Shown here one piece after another: positions 35,524-45,078 of a stretch of DNA of 64,000 bases (within the stretch, counting starts at the first letter, position 1; each line of letters begins with the position of its first letter). This stretch comes from Doris montereyensis (Eukaryota > Mollusca > Gastropoda > Nudibranchia > Dorididae), in the NCBI GenBank assembly GCA_037039925.1, contig JAXRKP010000252.1, forward strand, positions 251,901-315,900, given 5' to 3'. The position numbers were made by a program, and so were the translations under genes. The notes beneath the pieces are model-generated. The model did no database searches. It was given only the letters and a program-made list of their open reading frames with translations, and was not told where the DNA came from.

Positions 35524-35733
35524 TTTCATTGTCTTTATCGCCAGCCTGACCTCGTTGTGGACGATTTTACCCATGCCGAGTCCTTGTGTCGTTTCGTTTT
35601 TACAAAGAGAATGAAGCAGGGGAAAAAGGAGATTTCCATACACCTCATTGTAGCCGACATTTCTTTGAGTGCAATCTCAGTAGATGCGGCTCCCACTCTA
35701 TTACAACAAATCATACAAATACAAGTTAACTGA
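35524..35733 (+). CDS. Putative small secreted protein, exon 2 (to stop)
   Basis: Entered in phase 0, it reads FHCLYRQPDLVVDDFTHAES, LCRFVFTKRMKQGKKEISIH, LIVADISLSAISVDAAPTLL, then QQIIQIQVN and TGA. GC content is visibly higher than in the flanks, supporting coding status. Together with exon 1 this gives exactly 100 residues with four cysteines (CC, C, C). The function is unknown. The alternative is an internal exon of a larger, unrelated gene. Confidence 0.4.
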   Translation, partial: FHCLYRQPDLVVDDFTHAESLCRFVFTKRMKQGKKEISIHLIVADISLSAISVDAAPTLLQQIIQIQVN

Positions 35734-35824
35734 CTGCTAATTTCACCATAGAGATAGAAAGAGAGACACACACACAGACAAATTTGCTCCCAGTTTCAAA
35801 ATTGGTCACATGACTTCTTCTTTC

Positions 35825-35950
35825 AAATCTACCCTGTCCACCATATGCAGTGGTCTCAGAAAAAATCAAGGGGGAACAGCAAGATGAATGGCAGACATTG
35901 GAAAGAATGAAAGGAAAAGAAGGAGAATCTACCAATATCATCGCCAACCC
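35825..35950 (+). repeat. Family-C repeat
   Basis: CTACCCTGTCCACCATATGC, then AGTGGTCTCAGAAAAAATCA and AATCTACCAATATCATCGCC. Confidence 0.75.
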
Positions 35951-36639
35951 ATTAGGAATACATAAATCATGCAAAATTATGGTAGGAATTTAAAAACAAA
36001 ACAACTGACTTGAGCAAGAGTTTTTGCAAAGAAAAGAAAAAAGATAAATTCTTCCGCAAAAATGATTGCATAAATCTAAAAGATTAGTGAAGCAAAAATC
36101 AAATAATAAAAAAAGGCACTATATTATATAAGTCAATTATTGCACAAATCTAAAATACATTATTACTTCAGGAAAAATAATCACAAAATTTCAATAAGAA
36201 ATATTTTTGTGTGAAAATGATTGCTCTGAAGACACAAAATCCATTTAACCCTTTCCTGTCTACTACGACCGAATGTGACATCCAGTGATGTCTAAAACGT
36301 CCTCGCTTGCTCCTCGTCTCTTTGTACTGACAATTAAAGGCTCTTCAAAGTTATATAAAAGTATATATTTTCTGAAAGCTTAGTTTGTTCTCTAGTTTAC
36401 TATAATTTCTTCATTGAAATTGAAAGATGTTTAAGTCTAAAAATTAATTTTAACTGAGACAGGTTTACTTTTCATCAAAGTTGCGTCCCTTTGCTTAGGC
36501 ACACAGACTGAATAGGAAGTGAGGGCTTAGGCACACAAGACTAGAATTGTGGAAGGCCTTAGGCAGGAAAGGGTAAAAAATTGCTCAGTGTTGAACACAA
36601 ATATGAAATAGACACTGAAGCCCAACAGTTTGTTAGTTT

Positions 36640-36735
36640 CATTGGAATCTACCCTGTCCACCACGGATGTGGTAATTCTTTGCAGGACTTGATAGATTCA
36701 TTGGAATTTATCTGTCATACGCTGTGATCTCAAGA
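36640..36735 (+). repeat. Two truncated family-C repeats in tandem
   Basis: Two successive starts with TTCATTGGAAT(C/T)TA and CC-TGTC(C)A; neither is complete. Confidence 0.55.
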
Positions 36736-36754
36736 AAACTTTAAAAACAATTTT

Positions 36755-36895
36755 TAATCGATTTTATCCACAACCACAATTATGATGATCTCGGGGGTTT
36801 TGGTGGGATTTCTTTCAATTTTGCCCAGACTGCCCTGTGAATAGCCAAGGAAGCTTTAATAAAGACTGAATTTTCTCTAATTTATTTGAATTAAA
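36755..36895 (-). repeat. SINE-A copy, left arm of inverted pair
   Basis: ATCCACAACCACAATTATGA, then CCCTGTGAATAGCCAAGG. It is degenerate and head-truncated, and faces an oppositely oriented copy. Confidence 0.7.
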
Positions 36896-36904
36896 ATCTA
36901 CCCC

Positions 36905-37092
36905 CCCCCCCCCGGTCCAGGTAGGTAGATCGACACTTAGTCCTATCAAAGACGGAAAATAAAAAGGAGGTCCTGTGTGCACGTTAAAGATATCTTGGTT
37001 TATTTTACAGGGCAGTCAGGGCAAAATAAAAAATTCTGCCAAAATCCCTGAAGTCACCTTTGTGGGTAAAATCAAATCAAATCAAATCAAAT
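36905..37092 (+). repeat. SINE-A copy, right arm of inverted pair
   Basis: TAGATCGACACTTAGTCCTA, CCTGTGTGCACGTTAAAGAT, CAGGGCAGTCAGGGC and a plus-strand (AAATC)n tail at 37073-37092. It ends 25 bp before the stop codon of the minus-strand exon at 37117. Confidence 0.85.
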
Positions 37093-37116
37093 TAATACAA
37101 TTTTACAAGTGTAAAT

Positions 37117-37264
37117 CTAGCAATGACGACATCCATTATCACTGGCTTGTTTTAAACAACTGTGCTGTCGAGGTTCCATCTCATGTGAATGAGAAAAATC
37201 ACTATGCTTAAAAATCTCTGTCTCGTCAGAGTCGTTTGAAGAAAAGATCTCGTGGAGTCCGTAC
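37117..37264 (-). CDS. Last exon of an unidentified minus-strand gene
   Basis: Acceptor TTTTGCAG|GTACGG. The G completes an ATG codon split with the exon at 41974, then YGLHEIFSSNDSDETEIFKH, SDFSHSHEMEPRQHSCLKQA, then SDNGCRHC and TAG. The first half is acidic/serine-rich. A decayed second copy of the exon start exists at 40205-40250. The family is not recognised. The phase match with the upstream exon is the main support. Confidence 0.4.
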
Positions 37265-37409
37265 CTGCAAAACCAATAGAGAAAAGCAAAACATTTATGT
37301 CATAGAAGCAACAGTGAAAGAACATGGCACAACACTCTGATCCACATATTAAAAATTTATATACGTAACGTTAACTTACGTTAACAGCAAGTCCCATAGA
37401 TTTGAAAAA

Positions 37410-37600
37410 GTAAAGTTCCTTCAAGACCATTATGGCCAATAAGACTGGAGCTCATCCCGATTTCTATAGTATAGAACGTAAAAGGTGATAATAATCACCT
37501 CCTGGACAGGACACTAGTCTGCTGCAGGATTTACTCCCAAGCTAGTGCTTGTATCCATTTGTACCTGGGTTGAGCGGGGGAAAGGTGTGTTAACACCTAA
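37410..37600 (-). repeat. SINE-B copy, head-truncated
   Basis: GTTCCTTCAAGACCATTATG, CACCTCCTGGACAGGACACT, and CCATTTGTACCTGGGTTGAG; the tRNA-like head is missing. Confidence 0.8.
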
Positions 37601-38345
37601 TTTCCTGTATCGCCTGATAGTGTTGATGATATACCGAAGTCAAATCCATAATGTCAAGTCACTTTAATCTAGATCTAATGACTGCAATGAGTGTCAAGGC
37701 TCTAGCTGTCATTAAGTACGCAAAAGGTCAGCTGATTCAGAGGATTAAATTAATTCTGGTCAGAGTCTAGATCTAGGGACAGCAATGAGCATAAAGACTC
37801 AGCCGCCTGTTAGTACCCAGATTTGACACTCAATTCAGTCGCTTGATCTAACCTCTTGCCGGGGAAGGGGGGCTGCACTCTGAAGACTTTAGCGTATAAA
37901 GTAAATCAAATAATAAAAAAAAAAAAACCTGAAACAAATACTCAAGAATTGATTTTTGCCTTTGACTGTATAGTACCGAAAGCATGTTTTTCTGGTGACC
38001 TTTGTGCATTGATAATTGCGTCATTTGAAACAGCTGTGTCAATAAATAACCCCCTAAAGCTTCTTTGAAATTACTAAATTCTCTGAAAAAATACAAAAAA
38101 ACTCAAAAACAACATAACATAAGAAGTCTAAGCTGTTTTACTAGCTCACACTTAAAAATAATGAAAAGACATAACAAATTTTGCCTACCAGGAAAATCTA
38201 ATGTAGTTGTGACTTGGTGTTGTACAAAAAAAGGACTCAAGTTGCTGCCACACCAATGTCAGATACGAGCAGACACAAGAAGAGATGATACAGCCATATA
38301 TTTGATTGATCGGCAATAATCTTCTTCAAAAAAAAAACCTGTCAT
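37601..38345. other. Intron or spacer
   Basis: AGATCTAG words cluster at 37665-37775. No other content is recognised. Confidence 0.3.
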
Positions 38346-38374
38346 CCAATAATAATAATAGTAATAGTAATGAA

Positions 38375-38416
<42 letters not shown>

Positions 38417-38418
38417 TA
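38346..38418. repeat. (AAT)n microsatellite
   Basis: ATAATAATA tract of about 70 bp. Confidence 0.95.
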
Positions 38419-38969
38419 ATAGTTTTTCAAATCTTAGGTAATGAACAGCAAGAGTTGTGACATGTAAGTAAATGTTAAATGAATTCTTGTGATTTCAAAC
38501 TTATAGCTTCACACCTAAAATCACGAATTGATCGTAATGAAAACTTTTTCTAAAGTGAAATCTGGGCTTTTTGTTTTCAAGCCATGGAAGGAATATAAAA
38601 TACATGTAAGTGAAATTGGTGAAACAACAGATCTCATCATCAAGGAGATTTCAAGTTTGAATTACCGGAGGGGGAAAGGAAATCTTGCTGTACTTCCGTA
38701 TTGCAAACAAAATCCACTCAAGTTTGCTACAATAGTGAAAATATTAATACATGAACTTATAGGACCATTTACCAATAATTTTAAAAATTTTTCAGAAGAT
38801 AAATAATGAACAAGAAACAGATGAAAGCCATATATAACATATTCTGTTTGTCTTCTGTTTAATCTGAACTAGATCTAAATGAATAAATAATGAATGTGTT
38901 CATGTAAGTTGAAGGAGCTGCCTATATCAATCTTCCTAACTAGCTGTCCCACACCTGGAATTACCAGAA

Positions 38970-39083
38970 GAAATAGGGACAAGCGAAAAAGATGTCGCTT
39001 GTCATCCACACCTGTCGGGAGAGAAATGTTCCACTACAGCAGTAGTTCTTGGGGATTTGCAAATAGCACGGGCCATCTTCAGG
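38970..39083 (+). CDS. Candidate exon, plus strand (unidentified)
   Basis: The open frame RNRDKRKRCRLSSTPVGREM, then FHYSSSSWGFANSTGHLQ, ends at the donor TTCAG|GTAACA; an acceptor-like TTACCAG precedes it. GC is above background. There is no recognised homology, and it may be chance. Confidence 0.2.
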
Positions 39084-39304
39084 TAACAAATAAATAAGTA
39101 ATGAATCTTGGATCATAACATCCAGTCAGCGTCAAATGTTTAAGTTTAACTGCAACCCATTTTACAATCGATGTCTTTAAACCAAAATAAAGTGACTCAT
39201 GTACAACTTGTATCACCACTACAATTTTAATGGTCATATCTCAGTGAAATGAAAGTTTATGTACAAAATATCACCACTAGCAATAACATGGGCTAATGAT
39301 CATT

Positions 39305-39422
39305 GGTGAAGAAGAAGAAGAAGAAGACAGAGAAAAGAGAAGAATTGGATAACAATGTGAAAAATACAATTATTCATGTTGAAGAAGAAACAGAAAAAGA
39401 AGAAGAAGAAGAAGAAGAAGAA
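39305..39422. repeat. (GAA)n microsatellites
   Basis: Two GAA tracts (39308-39326 and 39381-39422) separated by GA-rich sequence. Confidence 0.85.
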
Positions 39423-39634
39423 GACAGCAGAGAAGGATAATCTTTCTGTTTAAATTGTTTAATTGAATTAGCTGTGTTCCATTTAGTCCCTATGTGGTGA
39501 TGTCTGATGGAATTAATAAGAAAAACAGTTTCAAAAAAGACATGTCACCACCACTCTGATCAAAGTCGATAATCTCAAATAGAGGGCTTGCAAAGAAAAA
39601 ATAAAAATGTTAAAACAATCAGGGTAAATAATTG

Positions 39635-39793
39635 TTCAATACCCTATCAACTGGTTGGCAACAATTAAACAAAAGACAGCATTGGCTTTGATACTTAACC
39701 AGCTTTCTGTTAAAGAGTTAACCAAGATGTTGGAAAAGACTGGACCAGGGCAAATCAACGTCCTCCAATGTTTTGATGACAGACCTCCGCTTG
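39635..39793 (+). CDS. Candidate exon, plus strand (possible ankyrin-like end)
   Basis: The open frame YPINWLATIKQKTALALILN, QLSVKELTKMLEKTGPGQIN, VLQCFDDRPPL ends at the donor CTT|GTAAGC. The final D-x-R-P-P-L after a helix-rich stretch resembles the beginning of an ankyrin repeat (usually followed by H-x-A in the next exon), but that exon is not found. The acceptor is unclear. Confidence 0.25.
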
Positions 39794-39844
39794 TAAGCAC
39801 TCAAAAGTAGCCCTTCAAAAGGAGTACATGTAGATAGCCATGAA

Positions 39845-40080
39845 AACAAAAGTTCAATTGAATTCTTCAAAGTCATTAAAAAAAATCAATTGAATTCTTC
39901 AGCCATTAAAAAAATTTCAATCAATTCTTCAAAGTCATTAAAAAAAAATCAATTGAATTCTTCAAAGTCATTAAAAAATTCAATTCAATTCTTCAAAGTC
40001 ATTAAAAAAAATACAATTCAATTCTTCAAAGTCATTAAAAAAAATTCAATTCAATTCTTCAAAGTCATTAAAAAAAACAA
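39845..40080. repeat. About 32-bp tandem repeat, about 8 units
   Basis: AATTGAATTCTTCAAAGTCA, then TTAAAAAAAATC, repeated with length changes in the A-run. Confidence 0.93.
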
Positions 40081-40204
40081 ACAAGCAAAAAACGAAACAA
40101 AAAAAATTGATACATGCCAAAGACGGAACACTTTTTAAACATTAAAAAATAAGTAGATTAGCCTAACTTCGTGTACTCAACATCAAACCAAGCCATGGTC
40201 AAAG

Positions 40205-40250
40205 TTCGAAAAAGATGGATTCATGGAGTCCATATCGTTGCACAAGTGCA
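40205..40250 (-). pseudogene. Decayed duplicate of the exon starting at 37264
   Basis: On the minus strand TGCAACGATATGGACTCCAT, GAATCCATCTTTTTC aligns with TGCAGGTACGGACTCCACGA, GATCTTTTCTTC at the true exon. The acceptor AG is lost and the frame soon ends. Confidence 0.35.
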
Positions 40251-40534
40251 GACCCCTGACACACCCCTGGCAAACCATTTCTTACAAGTCCTTCTCATCT
40301 CCCTGAGGAGCATACAGCTTAAATTACCAGCCTGTTAGGCTCATTGTACTAACACCCTGACAAATTCGTTCTCTACCTATAGAATAGCTGTGTACTCATC
40401 CATATGTTGAGCCGATAGGGGAAAGCAGAGTGATGCCTTTGCTAAGAGTTCAAGTTCAAGGTCACGAGAAAAAAAACCCATGATCCACTAAGCCGGCCAG
40501 GGTTTTGATGCAATGTCATTGTCAGTACCTGTTT

Positions 40535-40670
40535 GTTTGTTTGAAGTAAACCCTGTCCACCATTGCGGTAATCTCAGGGTGAATCAAGAGGAAACAGCAA
40601 GATAAAGGATAGGTTAAAGGAAAGAAGTAGGACCTACCAGCAGTACCCGCCAATCGCCCAAACTCACAAC
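40535..40670 (+). repeat. Family-C repeat, near full length
   Basis: AGTAAACCCTGTCCACCATT, GCGGTAATCTCAGGGTGAAT, then GGACCTACCAGCAGTACCCG. One of the clearest copies. Confidence 0.85.
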
Positions 40671-40739
40671 CTTATTGGTTGCCCCACAACGCCTTAATAA
40701 CATAACTCAAGGATAACATTTGAAGATTTGTTTTTAACC

Positions 40740-41165
40740 TTCTCCACAATAACTGACCAACTCAATTCTTGAGTAATACTATCAGTGCTCATATTTCAAT
40801 TCAACCTAATAATATTAATACAATTTGTGTTTAATTCTGGTTTTTAAGACTTCAAAGTGCTATTACTGATTTTTACTTCTGTTGGCAATCCATTCCACAA
40901 CCTAACTGTACTAACTAGAGTAAAATGAGTGCAGGTGACAATCAATGTTTAAAGATGGAACCATGTATATTTGACAGCCTGATTTGGTTGTTCTTGAATT
41001 AAGTTTAATTTGATCTAATGAAGTAAACAGTTGGTCACTCATAGCCTTAAAAATGTTATTATTTTATATTTCTAGCTCAATGTTCTTCTAAAGGTATCCA
41101 TTGCAATTGGTTCATGTTGGTTTGGTATTTCCTTTAGTGTATGTGCAATTATTAGTTACAAAGCG
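40740..41165 (+). repeat. Dispersed repeat family E, copy 1
   Basis: It shares TTAATTCTGGTTTTTAAGAC, AGTAAAATGAGTGCAGGTGA, CAATCAATGTTTAAAGATG, GACAGCCTGATTTGGTTGTT and TCTAAAGGTATCCATTGCAA with 57440-57790. Confidence 0.8.
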
Positions 41166-41169
41166 ATTT

Positions 41170-41250
41170 GTTTGTTTGTTTCATTGAAATTTATCCCATC
41201 CACCATACTCAGTGATCTCAGGGTAACATTAGAAGAATAACGTGGAGAAT
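41170..41250 (+). repeat. Family-C repeat, truncated
   Basis: GTTTCATTGAAATTTATCCC, then ATCCACCATACTCAGTGATC and TCAGGGTAACATTAGAAG. Confidence 0.75.
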
Positions 41251-41973
41251 TTTGACATTTGCTTAACTCATAGACTACCCAAGGTTCGACACAAAATTAT
41301 GGCGTGGGTACCCCAAAAAAATAGGGTGGTTTTAAAAAATGTGTAACTTTTTTATTTGTTATCATTTTCTCTTCATTTTTTAAACACAGTATTCATAAGA
41401 GATCAAACTTTATATTGGCACCCATAAAAATTGGCTATGTGTCATTGGTTTGTCTAAGTGGGGATGAGTGAAAGGGTGAAATTGAGAAGCTAAAAATCTT
41501 TTTTTGGGTGGAGATTCCATTCACACAATACACTACATCCATCAGTAAATAGATGAAAACAATGATTGGAAAACGATGAGCCGATAAACTGATAAAAAAC
41601 AGTGCTGTCTATGCTGTTTCTGACTTGTGATCTACTTATGGTACTAGTCAAAGTTGTTGTTTTGTACATTGCAAAGAAAACAAGTTTAGTCCAAGGCTTG
41701 CACTGCCAGCAGTAAAAACATCATAAAAAAATCAACCGTTCACGCTAGAGAGTTTGTTCCAGTATGAAACGGAAGTAGAATAATGAGCCTAGAAGATACT
41801 CCTTACTACAATGGCATATACGATCTTTCTATAGTTATGACCCGGCAACGATATGATCGCACCCGTGCGACAATGATAGTCTATGAGTTAAGCAGAGTTA
41901 GAGTTCGATGCTGACGATATGCTATATTACACATTTAAAACATAGAGAGAAAAAAATAATCAGAAAAACTTAC
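41251..41973. other. Spacer
   Basis: Nothing recognised. Confidence 0.3.
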
Positions 41974-42065
41974 ATGTACGGCAAATCTATTTCCTGTGCA
42001 AGATCTGGAACCAGGGGATCCTGTTCATAAAGGATCAAAAGTAGAAATTGCATTTTATAAGCAGT
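41974..42065 (-). CDS. Internal exon of an unidentified minus-strand gene
   Basis: Acceptor CACTTCAG|ACTGCT, then TAYKMQFLLLILYEQDPLVP, DLAQEIDLPY plus two bases of Met, donor CGTACAT|GTAAGT. It enters in phase 0 and leaves in phase 2, exactly fitting the exon at 37264. The amphipathic/hydrophobic start and acidic end look like a real protein segment; I do not recognise the family. It lies downstream of DHRS7 on the same strand but does not match the SDR C-terminus. Confidence 0.4.
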
Positions 42066-42159
42066 CTGAAGTGTGTTGGTCATGCAAACAGAAATACAAA
42101 AGCAACGCCGATGTCGACTGTTCACCAAGGGTCAAAGGTTAAGGATAGGGAAAAAGAGG

Positions 42160-42475
42160 CAGATGACCTGTGTCGTCCATGTCGCTAGCCCAACGGCTAG
42201 GTCGTAGAACTTTGGATCCTAAGGTCCTGAGTTTGAATCCTGGCAACACTGCGACCACGTTGATTTCCTTGGGAGAGACTTTTAAAACATGCATTTTTCA
42301 CTCGGCCCCCAAGATGCAATTAGGTGACAGCAGCAGTGTGGGAGTTAAAGATCTCTAACAGACTACTGGCGTTCTATTCTGAGGTGATTATTCACAACTC
42401 TTCCCATAACACAACAGAAAACTGGACAAGCTCTGGCTGTATGGGCCGTAGGGGCTTCAAAGAAATTTACTTCCT
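42160..42475 (+). repeat. SINE-B copy, divergent
   Basis: Head TAGCCCAACGGCTAGGTCG and TGAGTTTGAATCCTGG (B box), body CTTGGGAGAGACTTTTAAAA, and 3' end GGGCCGTAGGGGCTTCAAAG. Confidence 0.75.
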
Positions 42476-42599
42476 GTTATCGTAGATGCCAGTCACCACA
42501 TCCACACACAACGCATTTGATAACTTTTGAATTGACTTATTCCTCTTCGTTCCATCTGCAACTTTTAATTTGACTTATTCCTCTTCGGTCCATCTGGAA

Positions 42600-42870
42600 C
42601 ATAGAGTTACGGCGACATCCCTCTCCCTCTCTCTTTGAAGGGGATAGGTTACGTTTGAGCTCTGCTCCAAACCCTTGAAACGGAGACTCAAAGTTTACGG
42701 CCTCAGCTAGCTCTGGGCCAGTTGTGGGTCGCTGCAGATTAACCCGTCCATCGGCGATCGGGTTGGATTCACTGTGTTAGGTAGGGCAAAAGAGAGCCTC
42801 CATCTCACCCTGTTCTGTGCCACTTTTCTCAGCTTGGCCTATGACCAGCCTGTCGCCTTGGCCTCTTCTT
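42600..42870 (+). repeat. Dispersed repeat family G, copy 2
   Basis: GGTTACGTTTGAGCTCTGCT, ACCCTTGAAACGGAGACTCA, AAGTTTACGGCCTCAGC; inverted relative to 31215-31490. Confidence 0.65.
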
Positions 42871-42919
42871 CAACAGAAGTAATATGCTCCTTGACTTACG
42901 AGGTTAGAGTTTTAAGTCG

Positions 42920-43232
42920 GGATTTGATTTGATTTACCCACATCCACAACTAAGGTGATCTCTGGGTCTTTGGTAGCATTTTTAATTTTGCTGGACTGCC
43001 ATGTAAACAGCCATGGGATCTTTAACGTGCATAGAGTGATAATATGATCTGCACACGGGACCTCCTGCTTATCGTCCGTCTCCGATGGGACTAGGTGTTG
43101 ACCCATCAACTTGGACCAGGGAGGGGAAGACTTTGCTTGAACAGATCGGGACAAGTTTTCAACCATTAGCGGGGCTTGAACCCACTACATTTTGATTGAG
43201 ACGTCAACGTCGTGCCTCCTGACGACCGAGTC
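42920..43232 (-). repeat. SINE-A copy, full length
   Basis: It runs from GATTTGATTTGATTTACCCA to a head with GGGCTTGAACCCACTACA and GAGTCTCCCTC. Confidence 0.9.
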
Positions 43233-43357
43233 TCCCTCAAGGTGCGTGAAGAATTGGAAAATATTCTTACGTCATGTGTGTAAATGAGCTTTTCTATTGG
43301 TTCAAGGCTTCCAGCATTTATCAAGACATGACAGGGCCCCGGACCGCATGATTCAAA

Positions 43358-43530
43358 ATTTGGTTTGATTTGATTTTACCCACATCGATAACTAAGGTGA
43401 CGTCAGGGGTTTTCCTAAAAAAAAAATAAAAAAAAAGTTTTCTCAACTATCGGGGCTTGAAGTTGAAGCCATGACCTTTTGGTTGAGTGGCCAACACTTT
43501 GCCTCTGGATCACCGAGTCCCCCTCACTAT
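43358..43530 (-). repeat. SINE-A copy, internally deleted
   Basis: Tail GGTTTGATTTGATTTTACCC joined early to the head (CTTTTGGTTGAGTGGCCAAC, then GAGTCCCCCTCAC). Confidence 0.85.
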
Positions 43531-43602
43531 TTGGTGAATTTGAAAGAAGAAAACGTTAATTATTATTCAAAGGTGATGTCCTAATAGCAAAACGGCGCTC
43601 AC

Positions 43603-43795
43603 CGAATTTGCCAGAAAGATTGCCGGTGACAACTACTTGACCTTTGCCCCGTGCAATCATGTGAGGTAGCACTTGCTGAGTTAGGGAGACGGGTCCCAGA
43701 ACGTTGAGTTCAAACACGGCTTTGTCTACTTCCAGGCTGACATCCAGCCAACTTGCCTGCTGAGCCGTGCCTGCGTTATTGATCAAAATGTCAAT
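43603..43795 (-). CDS. DHRS7: DHRS7 exon 4
   Basis: Acceptor TTCAAAAG|ATTGAC. It reads [40 protein letters not shown], then [19 protein letters not shown], with donor TTCG|GTGAGC (phase 1). N-N-A-G and the conserved Asn in E-L-N-x-L-G are present. The catalytic serine normally sits as S-x-x-G; here that position is Asn with Ser two residues later. Confidence 0.8.
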
Positions 43796-44986
43796 CTTTT
43801 GAATAAGAAAAACAAAACAACAATAAAAAAACAACCCAAACAGTCGGAAAAACATTAGCGGAGGAGAGTAGTCAAAAGTCTCAACATGCAAGAAGTTTTT
43901 TCAAATTGCAGTGCTCATTCATGAAAGGTACACTGATTTTTAAAACGATAGAGATTACAAGAATAACAATTATAACGAACAAGCGTGCCCATATATAACG
44001 TTGGATTATGATTTTTCTTTATCATAAAGCTGAGCCTTCTGAACTTTGACTGTGGTTAACTCAGAAACCGCTGTATCGGTTACAGATGATATCAAGTACG
44101 ATTATTAGATCAAATTATTTCTCGATGCTGACAGGAAATTGAGAAATTAGATCTAGTAACAATAAAATGTTTTGTGGATCGAAGAAGAAAAACAATCTTT
44201 TTCCAATCAATGGAAATAAAGCAGGCTATTTGAAATATACTTGCAAAATATGGAGCTTGTGGGTGCAGTGGTTCCTGAGTTATAAGCGATTTAAGTTAGA
44301 GACGTTCAGCTTTAAAAATATAGATACTGACTATAAGGTCAATGATTAAAAGAACACCGATTATTGATAAGAATACTGATTATATGAACACTCATTAAAA
44401 AGAACATGGATTACAAAGATACTGATTATAAAAACACTGGCTGTAAGAACACAGTTTACAAAAAAGCCAATTAAAAGAATACCAATGATAAGAACATTTC
44501 TCATAAGAACACCACTAGAAAGAACATATAACAAATTAACAAGAACACTTATTTCACTCAACAGAAACGTTTTTTAAAATTTCATTAGATGTAAGAATAC
44601 CACATCCATTATAAGAATGCTTAGCAGCTGATAAGGAGAAATTTTAACTTCAGAGGTAAGGGGCGGCTTTGAACGTTTATGAGATTTAAGTTGTACGTTT
44701 ATGAGATTTAAGTTGTACGTTTATGAGATTTAAGTTGTAACGTTTATGAGATTTAAGTTGTACGTTTATGAGATTTAAGTTGTACGTTTATGAGATTTAA
44801 GTTGTACGTTTATGAGATTTAAGAATCAAGTTTATCACATTGTGCATTCATCATTCTGATTATAATGACAATGTTAAAAAAAATGAGAAATTAGAAATGA
44901 TGCACCAATGCATTTAATAGACAGACAGAGACATAAAGAGGGACAGAAAGTAAGAAAGAGGGAGAGGGAGAGATTGAGAGAGAGAG

Positions 44987-45078
<92 letters not shown>

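Noticed and set aside
38528..38806. 92-codon frame as a gene
   Set aside because: AT-rich like its flanks, no motif, no splice support beyond an internal GTAAGT.
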